Positions 8,578-17,305 of a DNA stretch of 64,000 nucleotides are shown here, one piece after another. The notes beneath the pieces are model-generated. The model saw only the letters and a program-made list of their open reading frames with translations. It was not told the origin of the DNA and did not search any database. Position numbers and translations under genes: made by a program. Within the stretch, counting starts at the first letter, position 1; every line of letters starts with the position of its first letter. The stretch is from UBA7446 sp964014735 (GTDB lineage: Bacteria; Bacteroidota; Bacteroidia; Flavobacteriales; Flavobacteriaceae), in NCBI GenBank assembly GCA_964014735.1, contig CAXHBH010000003.1, positions 42,392 through 106,391 on the forward strand. Direction: 5' to 3'.

Positions 8578-10062
8578 ATGGCCGCGCAAATGCTGATATT
8601 TTGTCTTTTGGTATACATTACTTTATTGTATGGCATCTCAAATTTGGCAGGAAACAGCAATAGCAATATTACTTTTTTTACTGCTGATAAAAAGGCCCCA
8701 TGGTATATTGTTGCGTTTGGAATGATAGGTGCAACGCTCTCTGGTGTGACATTTATATCTGTCCCCGGTTGGGTGGCAAGTACACAAATGGGTTACATAC
8801 AAATGTTATTGGGCTATGCCGTCGGTTATTTGTGTATTGGCACTATTTTGTTGCCACTTTATTACAAATTGAATGTGGTTAGCATTTATACTTATTTGCT
8901 ACACAGGTTTGGTGTAAAAAGTTATCAAACTGGAGCTGCTTTTTTTATTTTATCCAGAGTAATAAGCACGAGTTTTCGTCTTTTTTTGTTATTAAAAGTA
9001 TTGCATTGGCTTGCTTTGGATGAACTGAGCGTTCCATTTTGGCTAAGTGCAGCAGTAGGGATACTTGGAATATGGGTTTACACCAAAAAAACGGGAATTA
9101 AAACCATCATATACACCGACATCGCCCAAACAATCTGTATGCTTATTGCCTTGGGTATTAGTGCTTATGTACTGTTTTTTGAGCTGCAACTCAACACCCA
9201 ATCTTTGTTAACATGGTGGCATTCACAACCCAACACACAAATATTTTTCTGGGAGGACTGGGGCAGCAGTCAACACTTTGTGAAACAATTTTTTTCTGGA
9301 GTACTCATTGCATTTGCCATGACAGGACTTGATCAAGAAATGATGCAGAAAAATTTAAGCTGTCGTTCTCTTAAAGATGCCAAAAAAAACATGTTTTGGT
9401 TTACCATTGCATTGGTTTTAGTAACCGTATTATTTTTAGTTCTTGGAGTGCTGTTAAGTGCATACGCACAATCCAAGGGAATATCAGCTAGCGGAGACGA
9501 TCTTTTTCCAATGATAGCTACACAGTCAGGCTTAGGACCATTTATAGCATATGCTTTTATTTTTGGACTTATTGCGGCGGCTTTTAGCAGTGCCGACAGT
9601 TCCCTTACATCCCTAACAACAAGTGTAAGTATTGATTTATGGGGAATTAAAACTGGAGAAAAAGGAATTGAACAGCGAAAAAAAAATCACATCATAATGG
9701 CCTTTGTATTGTGGTTGTGTATTGTGCTTTTCCATTATGTTGTTAAAAATGAAAGTGTGATTGCACAATTACTACTTTTTGCCGGGTATACTTACGGTCC
9801 TTTATTGGGTTTGTTTCTTTTGGGTATTTTTTCAAAACTTCAAATAAGGGATGCGTTAGTTCCTTACTTAAGTGTTGGGGCTCCAATAATGTCTTATGGT
9901 ATTACTGCTATTTGCAAAACAAAATTTGAATTTGACTTTGGCTTTTTTGTATTGGCATTAAATGGTGCCATTTCAACACTACTGTTTTGGGTTTCGGGCA
10001 TTGGACTACCAATGTATAAGTGCACTTCCCCAAGTGAATCCACTTCCAAAGGCGGCAAGTAG
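8578..10062 (+). CDS. Sodium:solute symporter (SSS family)
   Basis: A 494-residue, very hydrophobic protein with about 13 transmembrane segments. Family hallmarks include APWYIVAFGMIGATLSGVTFISVPGW (SSS motif in helices 1-2), AMTGLDQEMMQKNL, and AAAFSSADSSLTSL, whose serines line the second sodium site. It imports a small solute with sodium, and the substrate cannot be assigned. The start at 8578 was preferred to a TTG at 8563 that belongs to the promoter box. The last 57 bases overlap the 3' end of fabH on the other strand. Confidence 0.92.
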   Translation: MAAQMLIFCLLVYITLLYGISNLAGNSNSNITFFTADKKAPWYIVAFGMIGATLSGVTFISVPGWVASTQMGYIQMLLGYAVGYLCIGTILLPLYYKLNVVSIYTYLLHRFGVKSYQTGAAFFILSRVISTSFRLFLLLKVLHWLALDELSVPFWLSAAVGILGIWVYTKKTGIKTIIYTDIAQTICMLIALGISAYVLFFELQLNTQSLLTWWHSQPNTQIFFWEDWGSSQHFVKQFFSGVLIAFAMTGLDQEMMQKNLSCRSLKDAKKNMFWFTIALVLVTVLFLVLGVLLSAYAQSKGISASGDDLFPMIATQSGLGPFIAYAFIFGLIAAAFSSADSSLTSLTTSVSIDLWGIKTGEKGIEQRKKNHIIMAFVLWLCIVLFHYVVKNESVIAQLLLFAGYTYGPLLGLFLLGIFSKLQIRDALVPYLSVGAPIMSYGITAICKTKFEFDFGFFVLALNGAISTLLFWVSGIGLPMYKCTSPSESTSKGGK

Positions 10063-11013
10063 TACACTGTCATCTTGTTTTATTTTACCCTCAGCCCACG
10101 CTTCAGACATCGCTATTGGAATAGATGCAGCTGTGGTATTACCATAGCGCATAATATTGTTGTAAACTTGGTTATCATGCAAACTAAACTCCTTTTGAAC
10201 ATATTGAGCAATACGTAAATTGGCCTGATGAAGGATATACAAATCTATATCTGTTGTTTTTTTACCATTTTTATTTAAAGTCTCCTGTATAACTTGATTA
10301 AAACGAAATATTGCATTTTTAAAGACCAGTTGTCCGTTCATATAAGGATGATATCGCATATCGTCTTCATCATAATTTTCTACAATTTCAGAAATCCATC
10401 GTTTGGTACTCGGTCCGATAATCGTCAATTCTTCAGCATATTTCCCTTCAGAATATAAATGTGTTGATTGAATCCCTTTCGCCGAGTCTTGCTCACGCGT
10501 AAGCACTGCGGCTCCAGCACCATCCCCAAAAATAACAGAAACTGTACGGCCGCGTGTAGTGAAATCCATACCGCCCGAATGGTACTCTGAACCAACAAGT
10601 AGTATATTCTTGTACATACCTGTTTTTATGAACTGATCAGCAACAGAAAGACCATAAATAAATCCAGAACATTGATTTCTGATATCAAGTGCAGGACAAG
10701 TTCCCATGCCCATAAGATCCTGTAATAAAACACCTGAACCAGGAAAATATAAATCAGGGCTTAGTGTGGCGAAAATAACAAGATCAATATCATATTTAGA
10801 AATGCCGGATCTTTCAAGTGCCATCTCAGAAGCCTTAACGCCCATAGAGGCGGTACCTTCACCAGAATCTTTTTTAATAAGTCGACGTTCTTTTATTCCA
10901 GTTCGCTCAGAAATCCATGCATCATCGGTATCCATAACTTTAGACAGATCATCATTGGTAACTACATTTTCTGGTACATAATGTCCGAGACCCACTATAC
11001 GCGATTGATACAT
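10006..11013 (-). CDS. fabH: 3-oxoacyl-ACP synthase III (KAS III)
   Basis: A 335-residue thiolase-fold enzyme that condenses a short acyl-CoA with malonyl-ACP to start fatty-acid synthesis. The catalytic triad is visible: Cys115 (DIRNQCSGFIYG), His262 (YILHQANLR) and Asn292 (YGNTTAASIP). GSGF and GDGAGAAV are also typical. Family length is normal. It stands alone rather than next to rpmF or plsX. Upstream on the same strand is a strong promoter that drives a short RNA ending in a terminator before this gene, so fabH may depend on read-through or on a weaker promoter nearer its ATG. Confidence 0.95.
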   Translation of the reverse strand: MYQSRIVGLGHYVPENVVTNDDLSKVMDTDDAWISERTGIKERRLIKKDSGEGTASMGVKASEMALERSGISKYDIDLVIFATLSPDLYFPGSGVLLQDLMGMGTCPALDIRNQCSGFIYGLSVADQFIKTGMYKNILLVGSEYHSGGMDFTTRGRTVSVIFGDGAGAAVLTREQDSAKGIQSTHLYSEGKYAEELTIIGPSTKRWISEIVENYDEDDMRYHPYMNGQLVFKNAIFRFNQVIQETLNKNGKKTTDIDLYILHQANLRIAQYVQKEFSLHDNQVYNNIMRYGNTTAASIPIAMSEAWAEGKIKQDDSVLLAAFGSGFTWGSALIHW

Positions 11014-11054
11014 GTTTACTTAAATTTAAAGTTAATAAACGAAAAATTATTGAT

Positions 11055-11090
11055 AAAAAAAAGAAGGCGCAACAACCACGATGCACCTTC
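11055..11090 (-). terminator. Terminator upstream of fabH
   Basis: An 8-bp stem with one G-T pair (11083-11090 with 11063-11070, GAAGGTGC/GCGCCTTC, 12-base loop) is followed on the minus strand by eight T residues (11055-11062). On the plus strand no T-run follows, so it acts on leftward transcripts. It ends the candidate RNA. Confidence 0.8.
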
Positions 11091-11190
11091 AAACAACTTA
11101 ACCAAAATTAAACAAACCAATTAAGAATATTTGTATTCAATAGAGTTTTATAGCAATTTTTTCCACAACAGTATTTTGTTGATTGAATAC
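11055..11190 (-). ncRNA. Candidate small RNA or fabH leader RNA
   Basis: A complete transcription unit without a reading frame. A consensus promoter points into it, and a hairpin followed by eight T residues ends it about 135 bases later, 41 bases before the fabH ATG. The predicted RNA begins near 11190 with GGGG just upstream. Its 5' part can form a perfect 9-bp stem (11182-11190 with 11133-11141, GTATTCAAT/ATTGAATAC) enclosing a smaller CAACA/TGTTG hairpin. The middle can form a 5-bp CTTAA/TTAAG stem (11121-11125 with 11097-11101), and the 3' end is the terminator. It could be an independent small RNA, such as a 6S-like RNA, or an attenuated leader of fabH. Confidence 0.6.
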
Positions 11191-11194
11191 CCCA

Positions 11195-11225
11195 CAAATA
11201 TAAAAACGTTTAATGAAAAAGCAAA
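11195..11225 (-). promoter_or_regulatory. Consensus housekeeping promoter of the candidate RNA
   Basis: TTTG (11222-11225), a 19-base spacer and TATATTTG (11195-11202) read on the minus strand. This is an exact fit in both boxes and in spacing to the Bacteroidota promoter TTTG-N19-TAnnTTTG. It is the best promoter match I found in the window. Confidence 0.8.
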
Positions 11226-11294
11226 ATAATTATGCCATAGTGTCACTATTTTAATTTTGGTACTTTTTTTGGTTAATTCTTTAAAATAATAATT

Positions 11295-13172
11295 ATGTCA
11301 TCAGGTAAAATAAACGTTGCAGTAGAAAATATTTTTCCATTAATTAAGAAATTCCTTTACAGCGACCATGAGATCTTCTTACGAGAACTAATATCAAATG
11401 CTACGGACGCTACATTAAAACTTAAGCATCTTACCAATATAGGGGAAGCCAAAGTTGAATATGGAAATCCGCAAATTGAGATTAAAGTAGACAAAGAAAA
11501 CAGAACATTACATGTCATTGATCAAGGTTTAGGCATGACATCTGGTGAAGTTAATAAGTATATAAACGAAGTTGCTTTTTCCGGAGCTGAAGAATTTATT
11601 AATCAATACAAAGACAGTGCTAAAGACAGTGGTATTATAGGTCATTTTGGTCTTGGTTTTTATTCTGCATTTATGGTAGCAGAAAAAGTTGAAATTATCA
11701 CAAAATCACATTCTGATGCCCCGGCCAGCCATTGGAGTTGTGACGGCTCGCCAGAATACACCTTAGTAGAACATGACAAAACTACACGTGGTACTGAAAT
11801 TATTTTACATATTGATAAGGATTCCGATGAATTTTTGGAAGAAACACGCATAACCAGTTTATTGACCAAATACAATAAGTTCATGCCAATTCCAATTAAG
11901 TTTGGAACCAAAGAGGAAACACGCCAGGAAGGAGAAGGAGACGACAAAAATGAAATTATAGAAACTGTTGATAATATTGTAAATAACTCAAATCCTGCTT
12001 GGACCAAAAAACCAAGCAATTTAAAAGACGAAGAATACAAGTCTTTCTACAGGGAATTATATCCAATGCAATTTGAGGAGCCTCTGTTTCATATTCACCT
12101 CAATGTAGATTACCCGTTTAACTTGACAGGAATACTTTATTTTCCAAAATTGAACAATGATCTCAACATACAAAAAGATCGCATTCAATTATATCAAAAT
12201 CAGGTTTTTGTTACTGATAATGTTGAAGGAATAGTTCCGGAATTTCTAACCATGTTAAGGGGGGTAATTGATTCGCCAGATATTCCACTCAACGTTTCTC
12301 GAAGCTACCTTCAAGCAGACGGTGCTGTGAAAAAAATCAGTAACTATATTACCAAAAAAGTAGCTGATAAACTACAATCCATATTTAAGAATGATAGAGA
12401 AAATCTGGAGCAAAAATGGAATGACATTAAGGTTGTTATTGAATATGGTATGCTTTCAGAGGATAAGTTCTTTGATAAAGCAAAAAAATTCAATCTCTTT
12501 CCAACTACAACGGGCAGTTATTTAACACTTGACGAGTTAAAAGAGCAAACAAAAGATGCACAAACAGATAAGGACGGAAAGCTAATTCAGCTCTATGCTG
12601 CCAATGTTGACGAACAACACGCATACATTGAAGCAGCAAAAGCTAAAGGATATAAGGTGCTATTGCTTGACTCCCCAATAGTAGGGCATCTATTGCAAAA
12701 ATTAGAGCAAGAAGATGATAAACTTGGCTTTGTCCGTGTTGACAGTGACCACATAGATAAACTTATTGCAAAAGACGAACCACAATTATCCAAACTTTCT
12801 GATGAACAGAAAGAGGCACTCAAACCTATGATTGAAAACGTGGTGCCTAAAGAGCAATATACGGTTCAATTAGAGGCTATGAATAGTGAATCAGCGCCTT
12901 TTATGATTACACAACCCGAGTTTATGCGCCGTATGAAAGAGATGCAGCAAACAGGCGGCGGCGGTATGTTAGCTGGTGGATTTCCCGAAATGTATCAATT
13001 GGTGGTCAATGTTAACCACCCGTTGGTAAGTCAGATTTTAGAAACCAAGACCAAAAAGAAACAAGAGCGACTGATTAAGCAGTCGCTAGATTTGGCACGT
13101 TTGTCTCAGTCTTTATTAAAAGGGGAAGAGCTTACGGCTTTCATTCAACGAAGTTTTGAAATGATAAAGTAA
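11295..13172 (+). CDS. htpG: Molecular chaperone HtpG (Hsp90)
   Basis: A 625-residue Hsp90 homologue. The N-terminal GHKL ATPase domain shows FLRELISNATDA (catalytic Glu), VIDQGLGMT and GHFGLGFYSAFMVA. The middle domain contains the conserved PLNVSRSYLQ, and the C-terminal dimerisation region follows. It lacks the charged linker and MEEVD tail of eukaryotic Hsp90, as expected. It acts in the cytoplasm on stress-damaged client proteins. It is monocistronic, with its own terminator downstream. The intergenic region upstream contains an 11-base near-palindrome TAGTGTCACTA at 11238-11248 whose role is unknown. Confidence 0.97.
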   Translation: MSSGKINVAVENIFPLIKKFLYSDHEIFLRELISNATDATLKLKHLTNIGEAKVEYGNPQIEIKVDKENRTLHVIDQGLGMTSGEVNKYINEVAFSGAEEFINQYKDSAKDSGIIGHFGLGFYSAFMVAEKVEIITKSHSDAPASHWSCDGSPEYTLVEHDKTTRGTEIILHIDKDSDEFLEETRITSLLTKYNKFMPIPIKFGTKEETRQEGEGDDKNEIIETVDNIVNNSNPAWTKKPSNLKDEEYKSFYRELYPMQFEEPLFHIHLNVDYPFNLTGILYFPKLNNDLNIQKDRIQLYQNQVFVTDNVEGIVPEFLTMLRGVIDSPDIPLNVSRSYLQADGAVKKISNYITKKVADKLQSIFKNDRENLEQKWNDIKVVIEYGMLSEDKFFDKAKKFNLFPTTTGSYLTLDELKEQTKDAQTDKDGKLIQLYAANVDEQHAYIEAAKAKGYKVLLLDSPIVGHLLQKLEQEDDKLGFVRVDSDHIDKLIAKDEPQLSKLSDEQKEALKPMIENVVPKEQYTVQLEAMNSESAPFMITQPEFMRRMKEMQQTGGGGMLAGGFPEMYQLVVNVNHPLVSQILETKTKKKQERLIKQSLDLARLSQSLLKGEELTAFIQRSFEMIK

Positions 13173-13197
13173 ATGCGTTTTAATCAACAAGGATAAA

Positions 13198-13228
13198 CCC
13201 TCGCTTTTATAAGTTGAGGGATTTTTTT
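13198..13228 (+). terminator. Terminator of htpG
   Basis: A CCCTC/GAGGG stem (13198-13202 with 13216-13220) is extended by weaker inner pairs and followed by seven T residues (13222-13228). It lies 25 bases after the htpG stop. Confidence 0.8.
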
Positions 13229-13314
13229 AATTTCACTAAAATAACCTACCAACAACTTGTGTTTTATTTACAAAAAAGAAACAGTTAAAAACAAAAACCT
13301 CAAACGTAAAAACA

Positions 13315-13932
13315 ATGCTTGAGTTATTAGATGCCTTTATACCTAAGCTTCCAGATGCTACCATAAAATATTATCCAAATTTTATTAATGCAAAAGAAGC
13401 TGATAAACTTTTTGAATTATTGATTGATCAAATACCTTGGCGCAATGATCCAATAACGTTGTTTGGAAAAACTTACCCACAGCCTCGTATGACGTCATTG
13501 CATGGTCATACAACTGACTCTTATGGCTATTCTAACATAGTAATGCAACCCAACCACATGAGCAAGCCCTTACTGGATATTGAGAAAAAACTGAAAGCAT
13601 TTACAGATGAAACATTCACCACGGTGTTATTAAATCTTTATCGTGATGGGAATGATAGTAATGGCTGGCATGCAGATAATGAAAAAGAATTGGGTAAAAA
13701 TCCAGTAATTGCTTCAGTTAGCCTTGGGGCTACAAGGTTTTTTAGCCTTAAGCACAATACAAAAACATCTCAAAGACTAAAAATAGAGCTTTCGCATGGA
13801 AGTTTGTTGCTAATGGAGGGTACCACACAACATTTCTGGAAACATCAAATTGCAAAAACAGCAAAAGTAGTAGCGCCACGCATTAATTTAACCTTTAGAA
13901 AGGTGCTCAAAGAACATTCAGTTGGGCGATAA
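13315..13932 (+). CDS. AlkB-like Fe(II)/2-oxoglutarate dioxygenase
   Basis: A 205-residue protein of the AlkB family, which removes alkyl groups from nucleic-acid bases by oxidation. The iron ligands are visible as WHADNE (HxD) and HFWKHQI (distal His), and the 2-oxoglutarate-binding Arg in RINLTFR near the C-terminus. The nucleotide-recognition lid region PQPRMTSLHG is also present. Resemblance is closer to the AlkB homologue 2/3 type than to E. coli AlkB. No ada or alkA neighbour is seen. Its 3' end overlaps the convergent hypothetical gene by 26 bases. Confidence 0.9.
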   Translation: MLELLDAFIPKLPDATIKYYPNFINAKEADKLFELLIDQIPWRNDPITLFGKTYPQPRMTSLHGHTTDSYGYSNIVMQPNHMSKPLLDIEKKLKAFTDETFTTVLLNLYRDGNDSNGWHADNEKELGKNPVIASVSLGATRFFSLKHNTKTSQRLKIELSHGSLLLMEGTTQHFWKHQIAKTAKVVAPRINLTFRKVLKEHSVGR

Positions 13933-14173
13933 GTTCATTACCTTTTGTTTCCAAATCATTGGTGATTGCCCGGTAATGTGCACGTTTATTTTCAACACCC
14001 TTTTCATGTATACGACTGCTAAAGGCGTCAAAGGCATTAATAGCTTCATCAATTATTGCAGCTGTTTTTGACTTATCTATTTCAGGATTGACTTTTTCCA
14101 TATCCATTGCCGTTTCAATGATTTCTCCTAGCACATAGTTTATGTCTTTTTTAAGGTCGCGTATATTTGCCAT
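13907..14173 (-). CDS. Conserved hypothetical protein
   Basis: An 88-residue acidic/helical protein beginning MANIRDLKKDINYVLGEIIE. No signal peptide, membrane segment or known motif is seen. It looks wholly alpha-helical and could form a small coiled bundle. The ATG at 14173 was chosen because an upstream in-frame start at 14227 would overlap queD by 44 bases and add residues with no conserved look. It lies 10 bases after queD and is probably co-transcribed with idi and queD. Function unknown. Confidence 0.8.
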   Translation of the reverse strand: MANIRDLKKDINYVLGEIIETAMDMEKVNPEIDKSKTAAIIDEAINAFDAFSSRIHEKGVENKRAHYRAITNDLETKGNELIAQLNVL

Positions 14174-14183
14174 AGCATTAAGT

Positions 14184-14600
14184 TTAGTTAGGTCCAGAAA
14201 AATGTACAAAGTTTCTTGGCGTTTCATATAGAGTTACAGACAAATCATGTGCAGCTTTAATATGTGGTCTTAATTTATTCCAAATCACTACAACTATATT
14301 CTCAGCCGTTGGTATAAGTGTTGCGAAATCAGGTACTTGTTCGTTTAGATTTTTATGGTCAAAGGCGTCTTCTATATGCTTTTTAATTAAATCTTTTAAG
14401 ACTTTCATATCCATCACATAGCCTGTTTCAGGATCAATATTACCAGTTACAGAAACAACGAGTTCATAATTATGTCCGTGGTAGTAAGGGTTGCTACACT
14501 TATCAAAAACTTCCTCGTTTTTGGAGTCAGACCAGTCTTTTCTATAAAGGCGGTGAGCGGCATTAAAATGTGCCTTACGGCTTACTGTTACTTTATTCAT
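14184..14600 (-). CDS. queD: 6-carboxytetrahydropterin synthase / PTPS family
   Basis: A 138-residue protein of the 6-pyruvoyl-tetrahydropterin synthase fold. The three zinc-binding histidines are in HFNAAHRL and YHGHNYEL, and the catalytic Cys precedes them in DKCSNPYYHGH. FDHKNLNE and PTAENIVV complete the family pattern. The likely role is the QueD step of 7-deazaguanine (queuosine) synthesis, converting dihydroneopterin triphosphate to 6-carboxytetrahydropterin. No other que genes are nearby, so the symbol rests on the family only. The start overlaps the idi stop by four bases. Confidence 0.85.
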   Translation of the reverse strand: MNKVTVSRKAHFNAAHRLYRKDWSDSKNEEVFDKCSNPYYHGHNYELVVSVTGNIDPETGYVMDMKVLKDLIKKHIEDAFDHKNLNEQVPDFATLIPTAENIVVVIWNKLRPHIKAAHDLSVTLYETPRNFVHFSGPN

Positions 14601-15115
14601 TGCAATTTTATTTGTTCGTAAAACTTCTCAAAAATAATAATAAACCAAACAGTGTAATTTTCAGGCTGATTTTGAATATTTTCACGGATGGCATCGACAG
14701 ACATCCATCTCCAATCAGCTACCTCCTCCGGGTTAATGTTGGGGGTGCCATTGAATTTTCCAATCATTATGTGATCAAGCTCATGCTCAGTGAGTCCATT
14801 ATTAAATGGAGCTTTGTAGATAAAAGAGGTCACCCCACGTATGTCGGTAACAAATCCCATTTCTTCTTGTAAACGCCGCTTACCGGCTGCGATATTGGTT
14901 TCCCCATCACGTTGGTGACTACAACAGGTATTGGTCCATAAGCCAGGAGAATGGTATTTATGAAGTGCTCGTTGCTGTAGCATTAATTCGCCTTTGTCAT
15001 TTAGTATGAAAACAGAAAAAGCACGATGAAGTATGCCTTTTTCGTGGGCTTCCATCTTGGGCATCAACCCAATGGGCTGATCATTAGTGTTAACTAAAAT
15101 TACCTGCTCTTCCAT
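14597..15115 (-). CDS. idi: Isopentenyl-diphosphate delta-isomerase, type I
   Basis: A 172-residue NUDIX-fold isomerase that interconverts isopentenyl and dimethylallyl diphosphate. The catalytic Cys lies in LWTNTCCSHQRDGE, the metal-binding region is RRLQEEMGF, and the catalytic Glu is in the ELDHIMIG region. The ATG at 15115 (MEEQVILVNTNDQP) matches the family N-terminus. A longer frame to 15220 overlaps prfC and is not used. It heads the idi-queD-hypothetical unit. Confidence 0.94.
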   Translation of the reverse strand: MEEQVILVNTNDQPIGLMPKMEAHEKGILHRAFSVFILNDKGELMLQQRALHKYHSPGLWTNTCCSHQRDGETNIAAGKRRLQEEMGFVTDIRGVTSFIYKAPFNNGLTEHELDHIMIGKFNGTPNINPEEVADWRWMSVDAIRENIQNQPENYTVWFIIIFEKFYEQIKLQ

Positions 15116-15185
15116 ATATAAATTAAAAGTACAAAAAATGCAATTGTAAAGCATTAGTTTGTTAAATGAACGTATTTTTACCACC

Positions 15186-16772
15186 ATGAGTTTTTTGGAA
15201 GAAATCGCACGCCGACGCACATTTGGAATTATTTCCCATCCCGATGCAGGTAAAACTACACTTACGGAAAAGTTGTTACTTTTTGGAGGTGCGATTCAAG
15301 AAGCAGGTGCAGTTAAATCTAATAAAATAAAAAAGGCTGCTACTAGTGACTTCATGGAAATTGAGCGTCAAAGGGGTATTTCGGTAGCTACATCCGTTTT
15401 GGCCTTTTTGTACAAAGATAAAAAAATCAACATCCTCGACACTCCAGGTCACAAAGACTTTGCAGAGGATACCTATCGTACTTTGACTGCTGTTGATAGT
15501 GTGATTGTAGTAATTGATGTTGCTAAGGGAGTCGAAGAACAAACCGAAAAGCTTGTTGAGGTATGCCGCATGCGAAACATTCCTATAATTGTATTCATCA
15601 ACAAGTTAGACCGCGAGGGTAAAGACGCTTTTGATCTACTAGACGAATTAGAAAAAAAACTAGGGCTTGTTACCGTACCCTTAAGCTTTCCCATTGGAAT
15701 TGGCTACGACTTTCAAGGAATATACAACCTGTGGAACGAAAATATTCGCTTATTTGAGGGAGAGCAAAAAACCACCATTAGCCAAAGTAATCTTATAGAA
15801 GATATAGATAACCCGGAACTGGAAATTGCTATCGGTTCCAATACCAAAGAAACCTTATTGGAAGAATTAGAATTGGTACGAGAAGTATACCCTAGTTTTG
15901 ATCATGAGGCATACTTAAATGGTGAACAGCACCCTATATTTTTTGGGTCAGCATTAAATAACTTTGGTGTACAAGAGTTGCTAGACTGCTTTGTTGACAT
16001 AGCACCTCCTCCCATGTCTAAAGACAGTGAGGAGCGCACCATTGCTCCCGATGAAAAAGATTTTTCTGGTTTTGTATTTAAAATTCACGCCAACATGGAT
16101 CCAAAACATCGAGATCGTCTGGCTTTTATTAAAATTGTTTCTGGAACCTTTGCACGTAATGTGCCTTATTTACATGTACGCCAAAAGAAAAAACTGAAAT
16201 TTAGTAGTCCAAATGCATTTTTTGCAGACAAAAAAGAAATTATAGATATATCTTACCCAGGCGATATTGTGGGACTCCACGACACAGGTAATTTTAAGAT
16301 TGGAGACACACTAACTTCAGGAGAGCAAATTCACTTTAGAGGAATTCCAAGTTTTTCACCAGAACACTTTAGGTACATCAACAATGCAGATCCAATGAAA
16401 GCCAAACAATTAAACAAAGGAATCGACCAGTTGATGGATGAAGGTGTAGCCCAATTATTTACCCTGGAACTTAATGGTCGTAAGGTTGTTGGTACTGTAG
16501 GAGCACTGCAATTTGATGTAATACAATATCGATTAGAACACGAATATGGAGCGAGTTGCACATATGAAAATTTAAATGTATTCAAGGCCTGTTGGATTGA
16601 AGTAAATGATGGTGGTAAAGCCGACTTTACTGAATTTAAACTAACCAAATCTAAGTTTTTAGCAAAAGACAAACAAGGACAGTTGGTATATTTAGCTGAC
16701 TCTGCATTTTCGTTGCAAATGACCCGAAGTAAATATCCAAAAGTCCTATTTCATGCAACATCAGAATTTTAA
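15186..16772 (+). CDS. prfC: Peptide chain release factor 3
   Basis: A 528-residue translational GTPase that recycles RF1 and RF2 after peptide release. The G1 motif is SHPDAGKTTLTEKL, switch I RQRGISVATS, G3 DTPGHKDF and G4 NKLDRE. The RF3-specific C-terminal domain follows. The ATG at 15186 gives the normal N-terminus MSFLEEIARRRTFGI. A TTG at 15159 in the same frame is rejected. It is divergent from idi, with 70 bases between the starts. Confidence 0.96.
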   Translation: MSFLEEIARRRTFGIISHPDAGKTTLTEKLLLFGGAIQEAGAVKSNKIKKAATSDFMEIERQRGISVATSVLAFLYKDKKINILDTPGHKDFAEDTYRTLTAVDSVIVVIDVAKGVEEQTEKLVEVCRMRNIPIIVFINKLDREGKDAFDLLDELEKKLGLVTVPLSFPIGIGYDFQGIYNLWNENIRLFEGEQKTTISQSNLIEDIDNPELEIAIGSNTKETLLEELELVREVYPSFDHEAYLNGEQHPIFFGSALNNFGVQELLDCFVDIAPPPMSKDSEERTIAPDEKDFSGFVFKIHANMDPKHRDRLAFIKIVSGTFARNVPYLHVRQKKKLKFSSPNAFFADKKEIIDISYPGDIVGLHDTGNFKIGDTLTSGEQIHFRGIPSFSPEHFRYINNADPMKAKQLNKGIDQLMDEGVAQLFTLELNGRKVVGTVGALQFDVIQYRLEHEYGASCTYENLNVFKACWIEVNDGGKADFTEFKLTKSKFLAKDKQGQLVYLADSAFSLQMTRSKYPKVLFHATSEF

Positions 16773-16993
16773 TTTCAAGAAAGAATTTTTACAATTAAAT
16801 GATATGATTTAACTAAAAAATGATTTATAAAAGATACTTCTTGATGTTATCTAGTTTATAACCAAAATTAAAAGCAGTTAATATGCCTTTTATCAGAAAA
16901 GCTTTTTGCAGCAACTTAATTTTTACTGATTTTGGTTTCTAAATAAGCTAAATAAAACGCCAAAAAATCAAATATATCGAACTAAAAGACGTT

Positions 16994-17305
16994 CTACGCC
17001 TCCCCCGTTGGACCAAAATTTAGGGGTATTGTTGGCTGTTCGTAATCATTGATTTCACCATGAGATTTCTCAAAGCGCTGAACATTTTCATGAAGCGCTT
17101 TAAGAAATCTTTTTGCATGTTGTGGAGTAAGGACAATTCGGGAACGTACCTTGGCCTTTGGAATACCAGGCATTATATTAATAAAATCAACAACAAACTC
17201 TGATCCAGAGTGATTGATAATTGCCAAATTTGAATAGGTGCCTTGCGCAGTTTCCGGATCAAGCTCAATATTAATACTTCCGTCTTTTTTTGTCTTGTCG
17301 CTCAT
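16994..17305 (-). CDS. DUF3467 domain-containing protein
   Basis: A 103-residue protein with the DUF3467 core: INIELDPETAQGTYSNLAII, then EFVVDFINIMPG, RIVLTPQHAKRFLKAL and a C-terminal tail. It shares one base with the end of rpoC, so it is translated from the rpoBC transcript. The same neighbour is found after rpoC in many Bacteroidota, which suggests a link to transcription or translation. No function is established. Confidence 0.88.
   Translation of the reverse strand: MSDKTKKDGSINIELDPETAQGTYSNLAIINHSGSEFVVDFINIMPGIPKAKVRSRIVLTPQHAKRFLKALHENVQRFEKSHGEINDYEQPTIPLNFGPTGEA

Noticed and set aside
8520..8666. A longer RecR with 49 more N-terminal residues
   Set aside because: The extension would overlap the divergent symporter and its promoter and has no similarity to the RecR N-terminus; the ATG at 8519 gives the family start.
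11660..12040. A 126-codon minus-strand frame inside htpG
   Set aside because: Mirror of the HtpG coding sequence; the htpG frame has conserved motifs across this stretch.
16773..16993. The gap between prfC and DUF3467 as a possible RNA gene
   Set aside because: AT-rich sequence with a weak inverted repeat (AACCAAAAT ... ATTTTGGTT); no promoter pair or terminator was seen.
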